NCBI GenBank assembly: GCA_037039925.1
Contig: JAXRKP010000368.1
Location: 128,501 to 192,500, forward strand
Length of the DNA: 64,000 bases
Direction of reading: 5' to 3'
From: Doris montereyensis
Lineage: Eukaryota; Mollusca; Gastropoda; Nudibranchia; Dorididae
Position numbers and translations under genes: made by a program. The notes beneath the pieces were generated by a model. That model was not told where the DNA came from and did not search any database. It worked only from the letters and a program-made list of their open reading frames with translations. Each line of letters starts with the position of its first letter. Position 1 is the first letter of the stretch. Shown here in pieces: positions 1-14,658 of the stretch.

Positions 1-111
1 ACATACATACATACATACATACATACATACATACATACATACATACATACATACATACATACACATACTCATACATACATACAGACAGACATACACACAT
101 ATGTACATATA

Positions 112-145
<34 letters not shown>

Positions 146-420
146 CATGCTTGTACATACATACATATATGTGTACATGCACACATTCATGAATACATAT
201 AAGCATACATAATATACATGATATACATATCTGCATTCATACATAGTACATATAAAATACATACTTACAACATATAAAATACATACACGACATACATGCA
301 TACACACATATAAACATATACGCATATACATACAATCATACATACATACATACATACATTTGTACACACACACATACATATGCATACATACATACTGACA
401 TATGCATACTGACATACACA
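1..420. repeat. (TACA)n tetranucleotide microsatellite, decaying rightwards
   Basis: The window opens inside a pure ACAT/TACA tetranucleotide tract. It becomes progressively interrupted, with insertions of TATA, CACA and GACA, until about 420. No coding content is seen. The left edge lies outside the window, so the full length is unknown. Confidence 0.95.
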
Positions 421-3400
421 TAAAAAAATATATATATGCATATATTTTTATTTTCACACATCGTTATGTTTTTGGTTTACTCTAACTTCTATTTATTTAA
501 CTGAAGTTATTTTACAAGGAAAGTTTGTGCTTGCTTTCACATGATCTTTTTATCCAGCAAGTCTGTATTGGTCGAGTAAACAATTGAAATCTCTATAATA
601 AAAAAGAGAATATGGCAACATTACCTTTACTTTCCATCTCCATGGGGATCTAGATGATCTCTCATTCTGACCTGCCTCAAGTTTCCTTCTTTTTACCTCA
701 TAATTCCTTCCCATTCTCTTTTTCATTCTTCAAGATTCATTACTTGTCTGTATATATATCTTTCACTGTCCTCATTAGCATTAATGATAATGCAATTATA
801 GAGTTATAATTAATAACGATGATAATGATGATATGGTTGAAGATGATGATGATGATAATGATGATGACAATAATGATGATAATTATAATAATGGTGAGAA
901 AAAGAGGAAGAACAAAGAAAAGGAAGAACAAAAAGGAGAAGAAGCAGCAAGACTAGTCGTAATAGTAAAAGAGGTACTGTTATTCTTCTTATTATATTAT
1001 TATTATTATTGTCATTAATATTATGCTTGTTATTACAATTATTGTTATTATCACAGTGATAATTATAATAATCAATTCATTCTACTCGACGTCTCTTTGC
1101 AAGTCATTTTTATTTTTTAAGTTTACCATTATGTAAAAGAGCTCAGTCTATTTATGAACTTTGATACAATTAGTTATTTTTGTCTCTGGTAATGAGCTCT
1201 TGTACAAAATTTAAGGCTTGAAATGCAATTGCCTACCTCTCTGTGCCTCGAAACAAAAGACAGCTTCCTTGATGGTTCTTTGTCTATATTTGCATTACAG
1301 CGTTTGCTTAACTATCTAAGGACCAGACAGGGTGCAAATGAACGCGTAAGCTGCTCATTGTTAGTCTCAGAGTGTGTCCTTAGGCACACGGCTAGAATTC
1401 TCCTTTTTTATGGCTAATATAAGGTCTCCTGTTTAAAGCTGCTGCCCGTTGCTCTGCTATGATGTAAAGCATCTTGGACCGATTGTTGTTCAGAATCTAA
1501 AGTTTTACCATTTTTCTGGCAACTCACATTTCTTTTAATTTTTTTAATCTCTGTTTCCTTTGAATTTTTTTCTTGAAATGATAACAAGTCTGTCTGTTTT
1601 CAGTCATAAATGAAAGATGATTTTTTTCCCTTCTCATGTAGAGTTACTAAACCTCGCTGATCGTTCTTTACTCCACAGTTGATTTTCTTTCTATGAGGAG
1701 ATAAAAATATTTTTGACAAACTTTTGTTTGGTAGATATCTGTCTCTAACCCTCTCTTAGCTATTAATTCTTTCCTCTCATGCCTTGTGGATTTTTTTTCG
1801 TTTGGATTTTCTTTTACTAATCTTTTCAAAGGCTTCTCAACCAAGTTGTGATGAAACGTGATTGATTCTCTAGCTGTTGTCAAGAGTTTTTTTACTTTTA
1901 GTTACCACCCGAAGTAAAGCAGTAAGGAAATATTGAAATAGTTGAAGCACCTTGCTTCAGGAGACCTGCGTAAGCATTAAGCTGGTTTACACCTCACTAA
2001 CTTTTGGTTGTAAGGCTGTAAAATCCTGGTCATTACAAACTTGATAAGCTTGGCTTATAATTCGTTTGAGCTAGCTGCAAGGATTGCACAGAGAACACTG
2101 CACATTTGCCTGTGTCTTGCGTTTGAGGTGAGGGTGCCAGCTGAACAGCATGTGCTGCATGTAAGGGACCCAAAACCACCAGTGGCTTTCTCTTTTTTGT
2201 CAGTTTGACTAACCGTGTGCATGTCACAGACTGAAATAAGTAGTTGATGACTTTTGGAATCGTTATTTGCTGCAGAAGGCGATATTGTCCACAGATGGAC
2301 CTGTTGATGATTATCCAGAGTGATTACCCCTTGTGACTAAATGGTATGGCACAAGTTGCACGCTCTTGGGGCAGTAACCGTTAACAGGCTGACAAGTTTT
2401 TAGAAAAGAAGAGGGTTGTGCTTGTTTTTCAACAACACTTGGGTTTTTTAATTGTTCTTTTTAAATTTGTCATAATATCATTGTTTCAGAGTTAATGGTA
2501 TATTGATAGTCACAGATTTTGAGTGGGATTTTTGGCATTGCATTGCTTAGTTCTGCTAAATACAAAACTGTGCTGAGCTACATAATCTCACAGGAATTAA
2601 ACTAGGAAAAAATGGAGATATGAAAATATGCACAGAGTTGGGTTGAGAATGAAAAAAAAAAAAAAAAGCATTGTTTTATTATAAGCATAAATGGTTTACA
2701 ATATTTGGCAGTATAATCATACGTAATGTGTGCTTTAATTACGTGTTGAAGAATAACTCAGACTTTATTTATTCATCTGTCCCCTTTTATCAAACATGCA
2801 TGCAAAAATTGACCTTTGTGAAATATATTCAAATCATGCAAGAAACGTATCATCCAGGCTTTAATATTGTAACATTTACTCTCTGTCATAATTTTAGCTA
2901 TTGTAATTGACTCTTCGTATCATGACGTTCATTTATTGTGTATTCCCAATTCCCCCATGTAAATGCATGATTATGTCTTGTTTGTTCCATGAGAGAAGGT
3001 TTGGTTTTTTCAAAACTGCTTTGAATTTTCTGAGCTTAAAACTCTTCTTTATTCAAACTACATGTTACACATTTGACTTAAAAACAAATGAAATTAAAAA
3101 GTGGGTGCTTATAAAAGCTTTCATGTGAGGTGGCCTAAGCAGTGTTTTAGGGAGCTTAATGTCACACAGGACAAAGACACATCGTGTTGCGCTTTTCTTC
3201 TATGATATACTCTATTGTTGGCCAAAGTATTCTAAATTAGTGGTGTATGGATCCTTAGATCGACATAGTGACTAGATCACTTTCTAACAGCAGGGAAAGC
3301 CTCAGTACTGTGTGTACTGTCCAAAATATGTGTATCTACAGTCCTATTGATAGTTAATAATGCCTGAAGGCCAAGACTTTAAGAATATTTTAGATATGAG

Positions 3401-5498
3401 AATAAGAAGCCTTTAGATCTGATCAAAGATCTATGTGAAAACGGACTATTTCCATGCATAAGATTTTTCTCTTCTGCACTGCTTAATACTGATGCTCAAA
3501 TACATTGTCTCTGTCATATCAATGACAAGACCGGAAAAGATGTAATCTGGCTTTTTATAGAAAAGCAAAGGATCGGTGAGTTTGTGACCACCTGAATTCG
3601 TTGTGAAGTTGGGAAAGAAAGTATTATCTTGCTGGAGTCATCTAAGTTCAAGACATTCCCCCTCCCACCCAACCCCCATCCCCACCCACCCCAACCGTCA
3701 TGCAAACGTATATTTCCAAACTGGTTGCGAGGATGCAACCACAAGCAATATATTCTACTGAAACTTTCAGCATGTTCAAACTGTATTCTTTGAAAACCAT
3801 GAGTGGGATCATGAAATTTGATTCATCTTGATCCTTCAAAATTTGACAAATGCCATGGTCCTTTGTCTGATCACAGAATAAATGTATGCAAATCCAAAAA
3901 TTGTGGCAATTGCAGTACTGAGACTAGATTTATCTGATCACAACACGGATCAAGTTGAAGCACATTGTGCATTTACTCCCAAGTTGGTTGAAAAACAAAA
4001 ACGAAAACCCAATTCGGAAGCAGACTATTGGAGAAAAAGTTGCCCAATGTACAAAATGATGTCATGATTTTGGCGTTTCTTCTCCTTCACAATAGCTGAC
4101 CACCTTAGTTCTGGAGTGTTTCTGTCAGTGCGCGTATTTATAATAGGACTTAACAATTTTATTTGGCTTGGAGGCTGACAGACTGAAAAGCGAGAGCTGC
4201 TGACCCCATTGATGGCTGAGTGTCTTCCTATTGACCACCAAGTCTTAAGATTTTGAAAATGTTCCTGCATCTCGAGAGCCAATGATGCGTCTACGTCATT
4301 GATGGTCCTATACGATAATTTGACTACTTTTTATTTACACATTTGGAATAGAACTTGATATCAGCCATTTTATTACTCACACTGACCACACCCAATCTGT
4401 GTTTTGCGACAGCGTCATGTGTCAATCCTTGTTTTCCTACCAAGGAACAATATTTGCAAAAAAAAATTGCTCTTACTCGAAAGGTCTCTTTAAGGTTTTC
4501 CAAGATATGATAGAATGACTGCAGAATCTTGTCAATGCTGTGAACAGTTGAGTTTCTCATTTCCTTAAATTTCATTTATCCTTGTTACATTTCCTTTTCT
4601 GTGCTTAGAACTTCTCTTTTCATATTATTATGGGGAGGAGTCAGGGAGGGAGATTGTTGGAGATGGATTCAGTTGCATGGATCTTTTTCATTCTAATCCA
4701 AATGGTGTCACAACTTGCTTGTCATTAAATAACATTATATTTCTTATTGTATGGGGTTTAAGCATATTATGTAGCAAATCATAACTACTGAACATCAGCT
4801 TAATGATGATGGTGGTTTATTGATTGCTATTCTATGATAATCAGGCTTAATGCAAAGAAAGATTGTGGGGTCTATTATATACATGTGGTCGATGTGTATG
4901 AGGCATGTTTATGTTATGAAATTACCTTTGTGGTATATTTTTGCATAATATAACCCAAATGCTACCATGTCTATACTGAACAGAGAAAAAGATAAACATT
5001 AGATGGGTTCACAACCAAAGGGAAATAATTGACACTGAAAAGGGGGATTTAAAAAAAGAACAAATGTAAAATGTTGATATACCAGCAGGAAGATTGCTAA
5101 ATTCTAATATCCCATAACACTAACACTCAATTTAATTCCAAGGTTTGCTTATTATTTTCAATCATCTTTCTCTAAATTTATTTTTGGCTCTTTTTACAAG
5201 AGAAATTGTATAATTTCACGATATGTAGATTAAGTTTATAAATTGTGGAAACGTTTAATAGGGAGGGGATGATGGGTGGTTTTGGGTACAAAGAGTAGTG
5301 AAAAAAAAAATGACATTCAAGATTCCTGAATGGAAATACATGTGGCCCATCCATTCGTCTGGCTTTTGTTTTCAGTGGCAGTATGGTGCAGGGGTATGTA
5401 GCCATTTGCTTGCCATTAGGTCAATAGCTGTGCATGATCATTTTTGCTTCGTTGTCTCCCACCTTTATGTTTGCTTCTAGAGATCAGGAACATTAACT

Positions 5499-5500
<2 letters not shown>

Positions 5501-5564
<64 letters not shown>

Positions 5565-5596
5565 CAGAGACAGAGACAGAGAGAGAGAGAGAGAGT

Positions 5597-5633
<37 letters not shown>
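5501..5633. repeat. (GA)n / (CAGAGA)n microsatellite
   Basis: Dinucleotide GA repeat with an internal block of GACAGA hexamers. Purines are on the + strand. Confidence 0.95.
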
Positions 5634-5635
<2 letters not shown>

Positions 5636-7654
5636 TCTCATTAGTCTGTAATTGTAGCGCTTCGATTTATTTCAAAGATTTCTTTGTTACTTATAAGCTT
5701 TTTAAGAGTTAAACCTTAAGTAACAGTTCATGGAAGTAAGTTCCTGACCTGTCATGGATTTGTTTTATTTATTTTGTAGAAGCATTAACACAGGTAAATC
5801 TTTTGTAAAAAAAAGACAAACTCTTGTTCTCATGAAATGAAATTTATTTCCTTAAATAGGGCAAAGGGGTTATTTATAAAGTAGATAATTATAGGTGTGA
5901 ATGTCATTCTTAAATTTGGTATCTTAATAGTATGTTTTAGGTAAGGGCTGCATTAAATTTATGAAATGTTGAGGCTTTCTCTCACTTTAACCTCTGATTT
6001 CAATAATCTCATTTTGCAGGATAAATGCATTCATATTTTTTGGTCAATTTTTTCTGTATCATATGAGAGATATAATTTTGTTTATACCAATTTTTATTCT
6101 TCCAATAGTTTTGCAGTGCTTTTGCTATTCCCTTAGGTTTTTTATCTGTTTTTTTTAAACTTTTTTGTTCGTTTCTTTGTATTGGTTGTTAAGAATCTTT
6201 TTTCGTCATGTGAGTTTGGGTTTTCAATGAGAGGTGCGTTATGGTTTAATAAGGAATTAAATTTTAGCAGAAATTTAAATAGAAAGTGACACTACTGAGT
6301 TACAGAGTCTAATAAAATTCAGTTGATGTTGATTTTTTTCAGGGAGATTTTGAAAGGGTTGCTTTGTTTTGTTGAAATGTGAAACACCAAAGCTTGAACA
6401 CACTGCACTGCAATGTGCTTTTAGTAAATCAAAACACAGTTTTGTAAAGAACGGACTGTTGTTTGTTATTCACCAAGTTATTTTCATTCCATTATGCCCC
6501 TCTGTGCGTGCAGGACATGAACCGAATTATGCTGAGCGCTTCCGTTGGCACCACTAGGATAATCAAGGCTTTAACTTCCTAATGTTGCATCAGCTATTTG
6601 ATATTTTTCTACTGCAAATCCAATCAATTAGTCATTTCATATCCATAGGAATCATATTATTATTTATGTTCTCATTTCTTTCCCCAGTAAATTAGTTTCA
6701 CCAGTAGTTTTATTCTTCTTTTTTTTAATAGATTTGTAATAAATATTTTAAAGATTAATGATGTGAAAGTTATTCATAGATAGGGCTTATGTCCTCAGAA
6801 TGTCCTCAAAATGTATATCATAAAGCAATTTTGTTGTTTAACGCTCAATTTTTGAGTGTGTTTATATTCTTCATCACATATTTCTAGAGTTATTTTTATA
6901 TTTATCATTTCGAATTTTCTGGCTATTATTGTTTTTGTTATCTAGTTGATCTTATCGCATTGGTTTGGCTTAGTGGCGGTATTTCTACATCATTTTGGCC
7001 TTGATTTGTCGTAGAATATTACCAAACCCATGATTGTAGAGCACACTGAAAGTTTCATTTTTGTTTCTTGTTCTTATGGAGTCAAACGTTGAATATATAG
7101 CTATCAAAATTATAATGTAAATTAATAAAACAAATATGGAGTGGAAACGGAAAAAGACAAAGCAATCAAAGTTCTGGAGAAGCGATGTAGAAACACATTT
7201 GTAAGATTTTAATCTAAGTCAGCAAAATAAATGTGGAGTAGAAACAAATCGAGAAAAACCCATATGATATGTTCTAAAGAAGCAAAATAATAATAAGAAA
7301 AACAAACAAAATCTTTATCCAAATGAGTAGAATAGATAAAAAGTTAAAAGCTGATAGCCAAGAAAAAAACATGATGTTCTAAAGAAGCAAACTAAGAAAC
7401 ATTATTATCACAATTTCAAGACCAAATGAGTTGAAGAGATATTGAGTGGGAAGAGGAAGGAAAAAAACCCCGAAAAAAACAATCATGCAATTATGATCAA
7501 CTGAACCTTCTTACTTTCTGGTTGTATTCTTTAACAGTTGCATTTCATCTTTTACAATACAGCTCTCAATTTGACCTTAAACAGACTGAAACAGACAGAT
7601 TCTTTTTTGAAATATATATTACTGCCTCCTTTTTGCTTTTTGCCTTTGAGTCAG

Positions 7655-8625
<971 letters not shown>

Positions 8626-10519
8626 GAAATAATAATTTTATATGAATGGCCCATGATTCTAAGGCACCATCAACTAAAAGTTATTATGGGATAATTGTGG
8701 ATTAACTAAGGCTACCATTAAAGCTCTAGATTGCCTTTGACAAAAAGTTGTAATAAAATCACTCAGCCTTCTTTAGGATAAGCTCTGTCTCTACGGGCCT
8801 TAATGGCTTTGAAGGAACTTACTTCTTTATAACTGAAATTGTTACATTAATTCATTAAGGGTATTCACGTTGTGACAGTGGATGAGTATCAAAACTGGCT
8901 TCATTCTCTAGGCGAGTTTCCAGGCATACAGGTGGGATCTCTCTCTTGATTTGAAGTTTGTTGGAACAGTTTTCCTCTGTTCTTCTCTTGAAATTAATTT
9001 GATTGGATTTCACCAGTTTGTTTTGTTTTTTGGGGGTTTTTATAAAAATTTTATTCCAGTTTCACACTGCATATTATATGGCAAATCATTATTTTGTCTT
9101 CTTGAACATTTCTTACAAGAGGAATTTCTTCCTTTTTGGTTTTTGTTTCATTTTTATATCCAATTAGGCACAGGTATATTATGCACATGCCTTTATCTAC
9201 TCTTGTCTACATGTTAATCAGTTTTTATCACTCCTTTTATTAATGATAGGTCAGAAGTTCATAGATTTTTTCTCTCATTTGCATTAAGTTTAGTTTTCAA
9301 GGGAAATTCAGCTTTAGTTTTTTCCACCTTCTAAGTTTTTCTTTGCAGTTGATATTTTATGCATCAATATAAATGCCATTGGGAAAATGAGAGAGGTTTT
9401 TTTGTTGCACTTTTGCAGTTTATCCATCATGCATGATTGATTCAATGAGATGTTCATTTTCTTCAAGTGCCCTGGTAGAGGATAAAAATATTTTAGATCA
9501 GAATGAGCAAAGTGAGCAATGTGTTTAGAAGTAGATCAATCACAATTTTGGCTTATGAACGTGGTTATGTTTCCAAATAGTTTATATTAGACATGATTTA
9601 ACAATACACAAATTAATGTCAACAAGTTGCACATAGCCATTTAGAAAGCGCAGTGATTTGATTACCGTCTTTGTCATAGCTTTAGGTGATTTAGGAATTT
9701 TAGACAGGTAGTTAGCTTCGTCCTTCACATCCTTCACTTTAGTTTCATTAGTCAGTCATTTTACACCATATCCAAATTGTCTTCTTTTCTTTTTCAATCT
9801 TAAAATTTTATTTATCTTTTTCATTCAAAGATCAAAAGATATTCTTTATCATATATTTGAAAGGCATTCCACTTGATATTTTAATGTTTTCTTCGTTGTG
9901 TGATTTGTGCCTCCTTCGCTCTTTGTATTGAGTGTTTCATGGCTATATCCGCACAGTTGTCTACTCTATCCATTTTCTTAGAAGTTACACAAGATCATAT
10001 AATTACAATGAGAATAGTCCAGTCTAAGCAAAGCGTAGGCAATATCTTGAAAGTCATTTGATGAAATTAATATACAACATAATGAGAATGATCCTAGCGT
10101 TTCTGCAATCATGCAAAAAGAGAAAAGAAAAAAAATACCATAATTCACACAAAAACAGTCAAGGAAAAGAGTTGAGTAGTCATCCCATAGTGATAGAAAG
10201 GTGCTTGAGTTGTATTGTCTGGATAACAATACTCTCTTATGTTCAGTGAAATTGTGATAAACTGTCAAAATAGGTTTGGGGCTTTACGTGTCTCTCACTT
10301 ACAGAAGTAGACATTTTTAATCTTATTTGTATTTGGAAATTTATTTCTTCTTTCACATGTGGTTTGGCCGGCACCGGGAAAGGAGAAATGGAGTGGGGCA
10401 TGTTGTCTTTCATTGTTTATTGGGCTGTAACATATGGGGGGACACCAAAGATGGCATAAAATGATTTTCAGTTTTGTAATTCCTTCTTTCATTTTTTATT
10501 TTTTTCCGGTTTTTTTTTT

Positions 10520-10535
10520 GGGGGGGGGGGGGGGG
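10520..10535. repeat. G16 homopolymer after a T-run
   Basis: A run of 16 G directly follows T9. Similar T-then-G runs recur across the window, for example near 12551, 12652, 15968, 32107, 34809 and 42223. Confidence 0.9.
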
Positions 10536-10729
10536 TTATATTGTCTTAACACTTAGTTTTGCCTTTCAGTTTCTGTCAACCAAACCACTGTTATTTTGTA
10601 GCGCAAATATAAAAATTTATTGTACGTGAAAAATACAAAAAAAAAAAGAAGTGGCATTCTTCTGTCATTCATGTTATGTTATCTCTGTCTGGCGAATTTA
10701 AAATCTCGTTACTTTGCCTGTTCATTTAG

Positions 10730-10790
10730 GTTCAAGGGGAAATCAGGCTTCCCAAGACCCAAGGTATTGCTGGTCATGTTGCTACCACAG
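10730..10790 (+). CDS. PDE2A: PDE2A exon: GAF-B ([20 protein letters not shown])
   Basis: Acceptor TTCATTTAG and donor GTAAGT. The 61-nt exon starts in phase 0 and leaves one base (G) to the next exon. The EIRLP...[10 protein letters not shown] motif is the conserved beta-strand and helix of PDE2A GAF-B that form the cGMP pocket. It is the first exon I can recognise in the window. Confidence 0.92.
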
Positions 10791-12699
10791 GTAAGTTAAC
10801 TTCTTTTGTTCCTTTGTGTTTCATGGCGTTCCTAACACCTTTACACCTCTAGAATGACAGAAGTGTCAAAGGTATTCTTTTCTGTGGCCATCACGTCACT
10901 TTTACCTCATTTTCTGACATACACATACACTGTTGTGCTAATAGGCGTTGTTCAATCAACTTGGAAAAACCAAACCTATATTTAAGGGGGTGGAAAGAAA
11001 AACAGGTCGAGTGTCTTTTATGATAAATAATTTTTTTAAACACAGCAAACTATGTGCTTCAAATCATTTCTTTTATGTTTCCACTTAAACAGCCACATGA
11101 AAATTCATTCATTTTCAGATGTATTCCTAAAATTTCTAACAAGAAAGTCACATTTCTATGTCTCATTTTCTTTATGTTTGTTGTCTGCATACATGTTTCC
11201 AGTACATGTGTAGATATTATAATCTAGTTAGTGGCGGATAATTCCCAAAATTGTATGAGATGCACCATGCAGCGGCACATTATAATAACCCCCGTCCCCA
11301 AAATGGACTCTTTTCTCCAAGTTTTTTGATTTTCTACTATTTATGAGGCTTTGATTCAAGCAATCTAGATCTAGATCTAAGAAATCTACATGTGGATATC
11401 TAAGGTTAAGAATCTTATGAAGTGCTAGATTTATCTAGAACTATTTTTGTTTCGGATTACATTAATATTTTGGGTTTAATCAAAATATGCGTGCTGAGAG
11501 TAATACTTAAGACTTGAGTTTGTCAGTTATTATGAAGAAGGATAGACTGCACTAGATCTAGATATTTATGTAGATTTTAGATCTAGATCTATCTAGACTG
11601 GCAGATAGACATCCAGATCTGAGTGTAAAGTCTTGAGATGTAATATCCATTTCTTTGAGGATTATTAGGCCAAGAAAGCTGGGGGACTAGTTGATAACAA
11701 ATCTTGGTTTACGTCAAGAAAAGTAGTCCATGACCCTTGTTGTGCAATGTACCCCTACAAAGGTGTCTAAAAATACTTCCAGTTTTTCAAACTGTAGCGA
11801 CCTTCTACTATATAGGAGGGTAATATTGATTTATAATTCACAAATGATTCAAATGCGATTTGGGTGCCACATTTATTTATTTTTACTAATTAATTTTGAG
11901 ATATGACTGATGTATCAAAGATTTCGAACTTTTTCTCTTTAAATTTATTTGACTTCTATGACGAAAAGTTCTGAGTGGATTTGCTCTTTTAGTTGTGATC
12001 ATCTCATAGCACAAAATTCAAATCATAAATAAATTTTCTAACTCCTCAGGTAAACTTCTCAACATTCGAGATGCCTACTCTCACCCTCTGTTTTACCGTG
12101 GCATTGATGATTCAACCGGTTTCCGTACAAGGTACTCACATTTTTAAGAACACCCTGATAAGATATTACTGTAACAATGCTTAGAGGACATTAAAAAAAA
12201 CAACAAATAAAAGAAATGTTTATGTTCCATAACATTAGGAGGAAGAAAAGAGAAAAATCTTTCACAAAATTTGTTTATTGTTTTTCCTCCCCAGTATTTG
12301 CAAATAATTTATTGCCTTTATTCCTGCTTCATAATAGATAAGTGGATTTGTCCTTGCTGTTTTTATCACATGTTTTTTTCTTAAAAAAGTCAAGGCAGCT
12401 CTGGGTTGTTTTTTTCTGCAAATTTGTGTTAAACTGGTATCTGATCTACGATAGCCTTATTACTAAAATTAGTAGATTTATATGTCTATTAGTAAGGTGT
12501 TGTCAATGTGTATGTGTGGATAATGATGGTGAAGGAGAAGGATATGTGGAGGGGGGGGGGGGGGTAATACTGATGTAATTATTTTTTTATTCAATAGAAT
12601 TAGGAAAGTGGAGGGATAGAGGAAAGATGAACTCATGGAGGCTTTTTTTTTGGGGGGGGGGGGAGTTGTTGCTTTCTAGAATGAATGGGGTGGAGGAGA

Positions 12700-12733
<34 letters not shown>

Positions 12734-14627
12734 TATTCATGAAGTACCTCCTTGTAAGAAGTCATTTTTATTTTAGAACAGATATATGAGAAAATAATCT
12801 GTAGTTTACCTCTTCATTTGGTTTATTTGTTTATTAAGTTAGGTACAGGATAGGACATACAAAAATCAATATAAAATACACTTATACCTAGATATTAATA
12901 GTTTCAAAGACAAGATTTGTATTTTCCTCCTTCGGTTTTCTTTTAGAGAACCAAAATAGATAGCAGAAAGCTCTTCTGTAACAAGTGATTTATCTGAAAA
13001 TATTTAATTCTATATAATATTTTGAAAGAAAGCCTGTCTCAATCTGTTTTGCTTGAGAACTTCAACTTTTGAATTCTGCTTTTACTCTTCAGAAATATAT
13101 TGTGCTTCCCAATCAAAGATGAAGAAGGTAAGTTTGACCTCAAGAAAATGAACAAGAAAAAATGATAAAATTCATTAGACAATTCTGACACGAGAAATGG
13201 AGTGAAAAAACATGATTATAATAATAGGAAGAAGTATAGAGGAAACGAAAGAAAAAAAATTGGATGAAAGGATAATTAGTCATTTCCAGGAAGATAGAAA
13301 TTTACACAAGGATGACCGGAGAGCTTTGTAATGACTGATACACTTTTTCATGCACATTTATTTTTCCAAAGTACATGTACTTTGATTTTTAGGCTAAAAT
13401 TTTCATGCATTAAATGTTGAAGATTTTATTCAATGATAGCTAGAAGAATTAAGTCTGTGAAATGACTACTTATTATCTAATTCATAGTGGATTCAAACAA
13501 TGCAGATCTATGTTTGATAATAAAAAAATAAAAATTTTATAATTAAACGTTTTCAGTCACATAGCAGTCACCATATTATTTTTAACATTCTGCTTTCGTA
13601 ACTGTTTTGGTCTGATACTGGCCAAAGTGTATGAAAAACAAAAAACGATAAAATAACTTTTATCATCCAACTAAATGGAAATCCTGTAAAAACAATTTCC
13701 TTTTTTATCTTCATTCTGTTTCAGGAGTTGTATTGGGTGTGGCACAGTTGTGTAACAAGAAGACATTTCAATATTTTACCGTTTTTGATGAAGACATTGC
13801 CTCAGCGTTTGCTGTTTACTGCTGCATTTCCATTAGCCATGTAAGTAATGCTCATGGAGTCAAAAGATGCATGTCCTACAATTTCTTTCGTTCATTAGTT
13901 ATCAATAAAGTGAGTAATAAGATTTGATTTTTAATCATAAAATGTGCTCAAGAGAAATATGGGATGTCACTGGCATAGCAGTGAGGCTGCTGGACTTTGA
14001 ATTGTTATGTTTTAGGTTCGAATCCTGACAATGTTAGGTCCCACATGATGCTCCCAGGGAAAGACTTTTAACATGTATTTTCCCATTTAATCCAATTGCC
14101 AATGCTGGCGAGTAAGATCTGCGATGGACCAGCGTCCTACCCGTGCGGTAGTTTATTATCACCTGTTCCACTTCACATCGTAGAAACAAGGATAAGCTCA
14201 AGATCCATGAGCTGTATAGGCCTTGAAGGATAATTACTTTAATGCGTAAAGAGAATAAAGCAAAACGAAAGAGAAGAAAAAAAAAAATGAGTGTTTTCAA
14301 AGGGATGCAATTAATCCATGTCTAAACAAAAGACAGTAATATTTGATTTTCAAACGAATTGTAAATTTTATTTATAATGCAAGCAAGAGAAAAAGATGTT
14401 TTAACTTCTATGCATTTCATTGTATACGATTGTTCTCTATGGTTACTTACTGCCTTTTATATTCTTTCCAGCTACTTTATTCTACCAACTCATTTTCTTT
14501 CTGTTTATTTTTATAGTTTGATCATGATATAATAATATTTCCGTCTTTTTCATTCGATCATTGAAGCTGTATCGTTATATCATTATTATGCATAAATCCA
14601 TCCATCCATACTTACTTACTTACTTAC

Positions 14628-14658
<31 letters not shown>

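Larger units (their letters stand above)
10791..13724. other. PDE2A introns within GAF-B (low-complexity, no gene)
   Basis: Introns 10791-12049, 12132-13092 and 13128-13724, interrupted only by the two GAF-B exons listed separately. They contain AGATCT/CTAGAT-rich patches at about 11336-11390 and 11555-11600, G-runs at 12551-12564 and 12652-12663, and a (TG)n tract at about 12703-12731. No other coding signal is seen. Confidence 0.7.

Noticed and set aside
1303..1417. Segment reading RLLNYLRTRQGANERV then SCSLLVSE after an AG, faintly like the GAF-A start of PDE2A
   Set aside because: The similarity is short and patchy, a GTAAGC donor lies inside it, and no following GAF-A or early GAF-B exon can be found between 1417 and 10730.
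2083..2129. AG/GT-flanked frame ending CLCLAFE
   Set aside because: Too short and without convincing PDE2A similarity.
2275..2328. AG-flanked frame KAILSTDGPVDDYPE, superficially like the DGGVVDDESYE part of GAF-B
   Set aside because: It ends in a stop with no GT donor, and the match is only a few acidic residues.
8893..8931. Possible exon DEYQNWLHSLGEFPGIQ upstream of the first PDE2A exon
   Set aside because: No similarity to the GAF-B region expected there. The acceptor is poor and the donor is GTGGGA.
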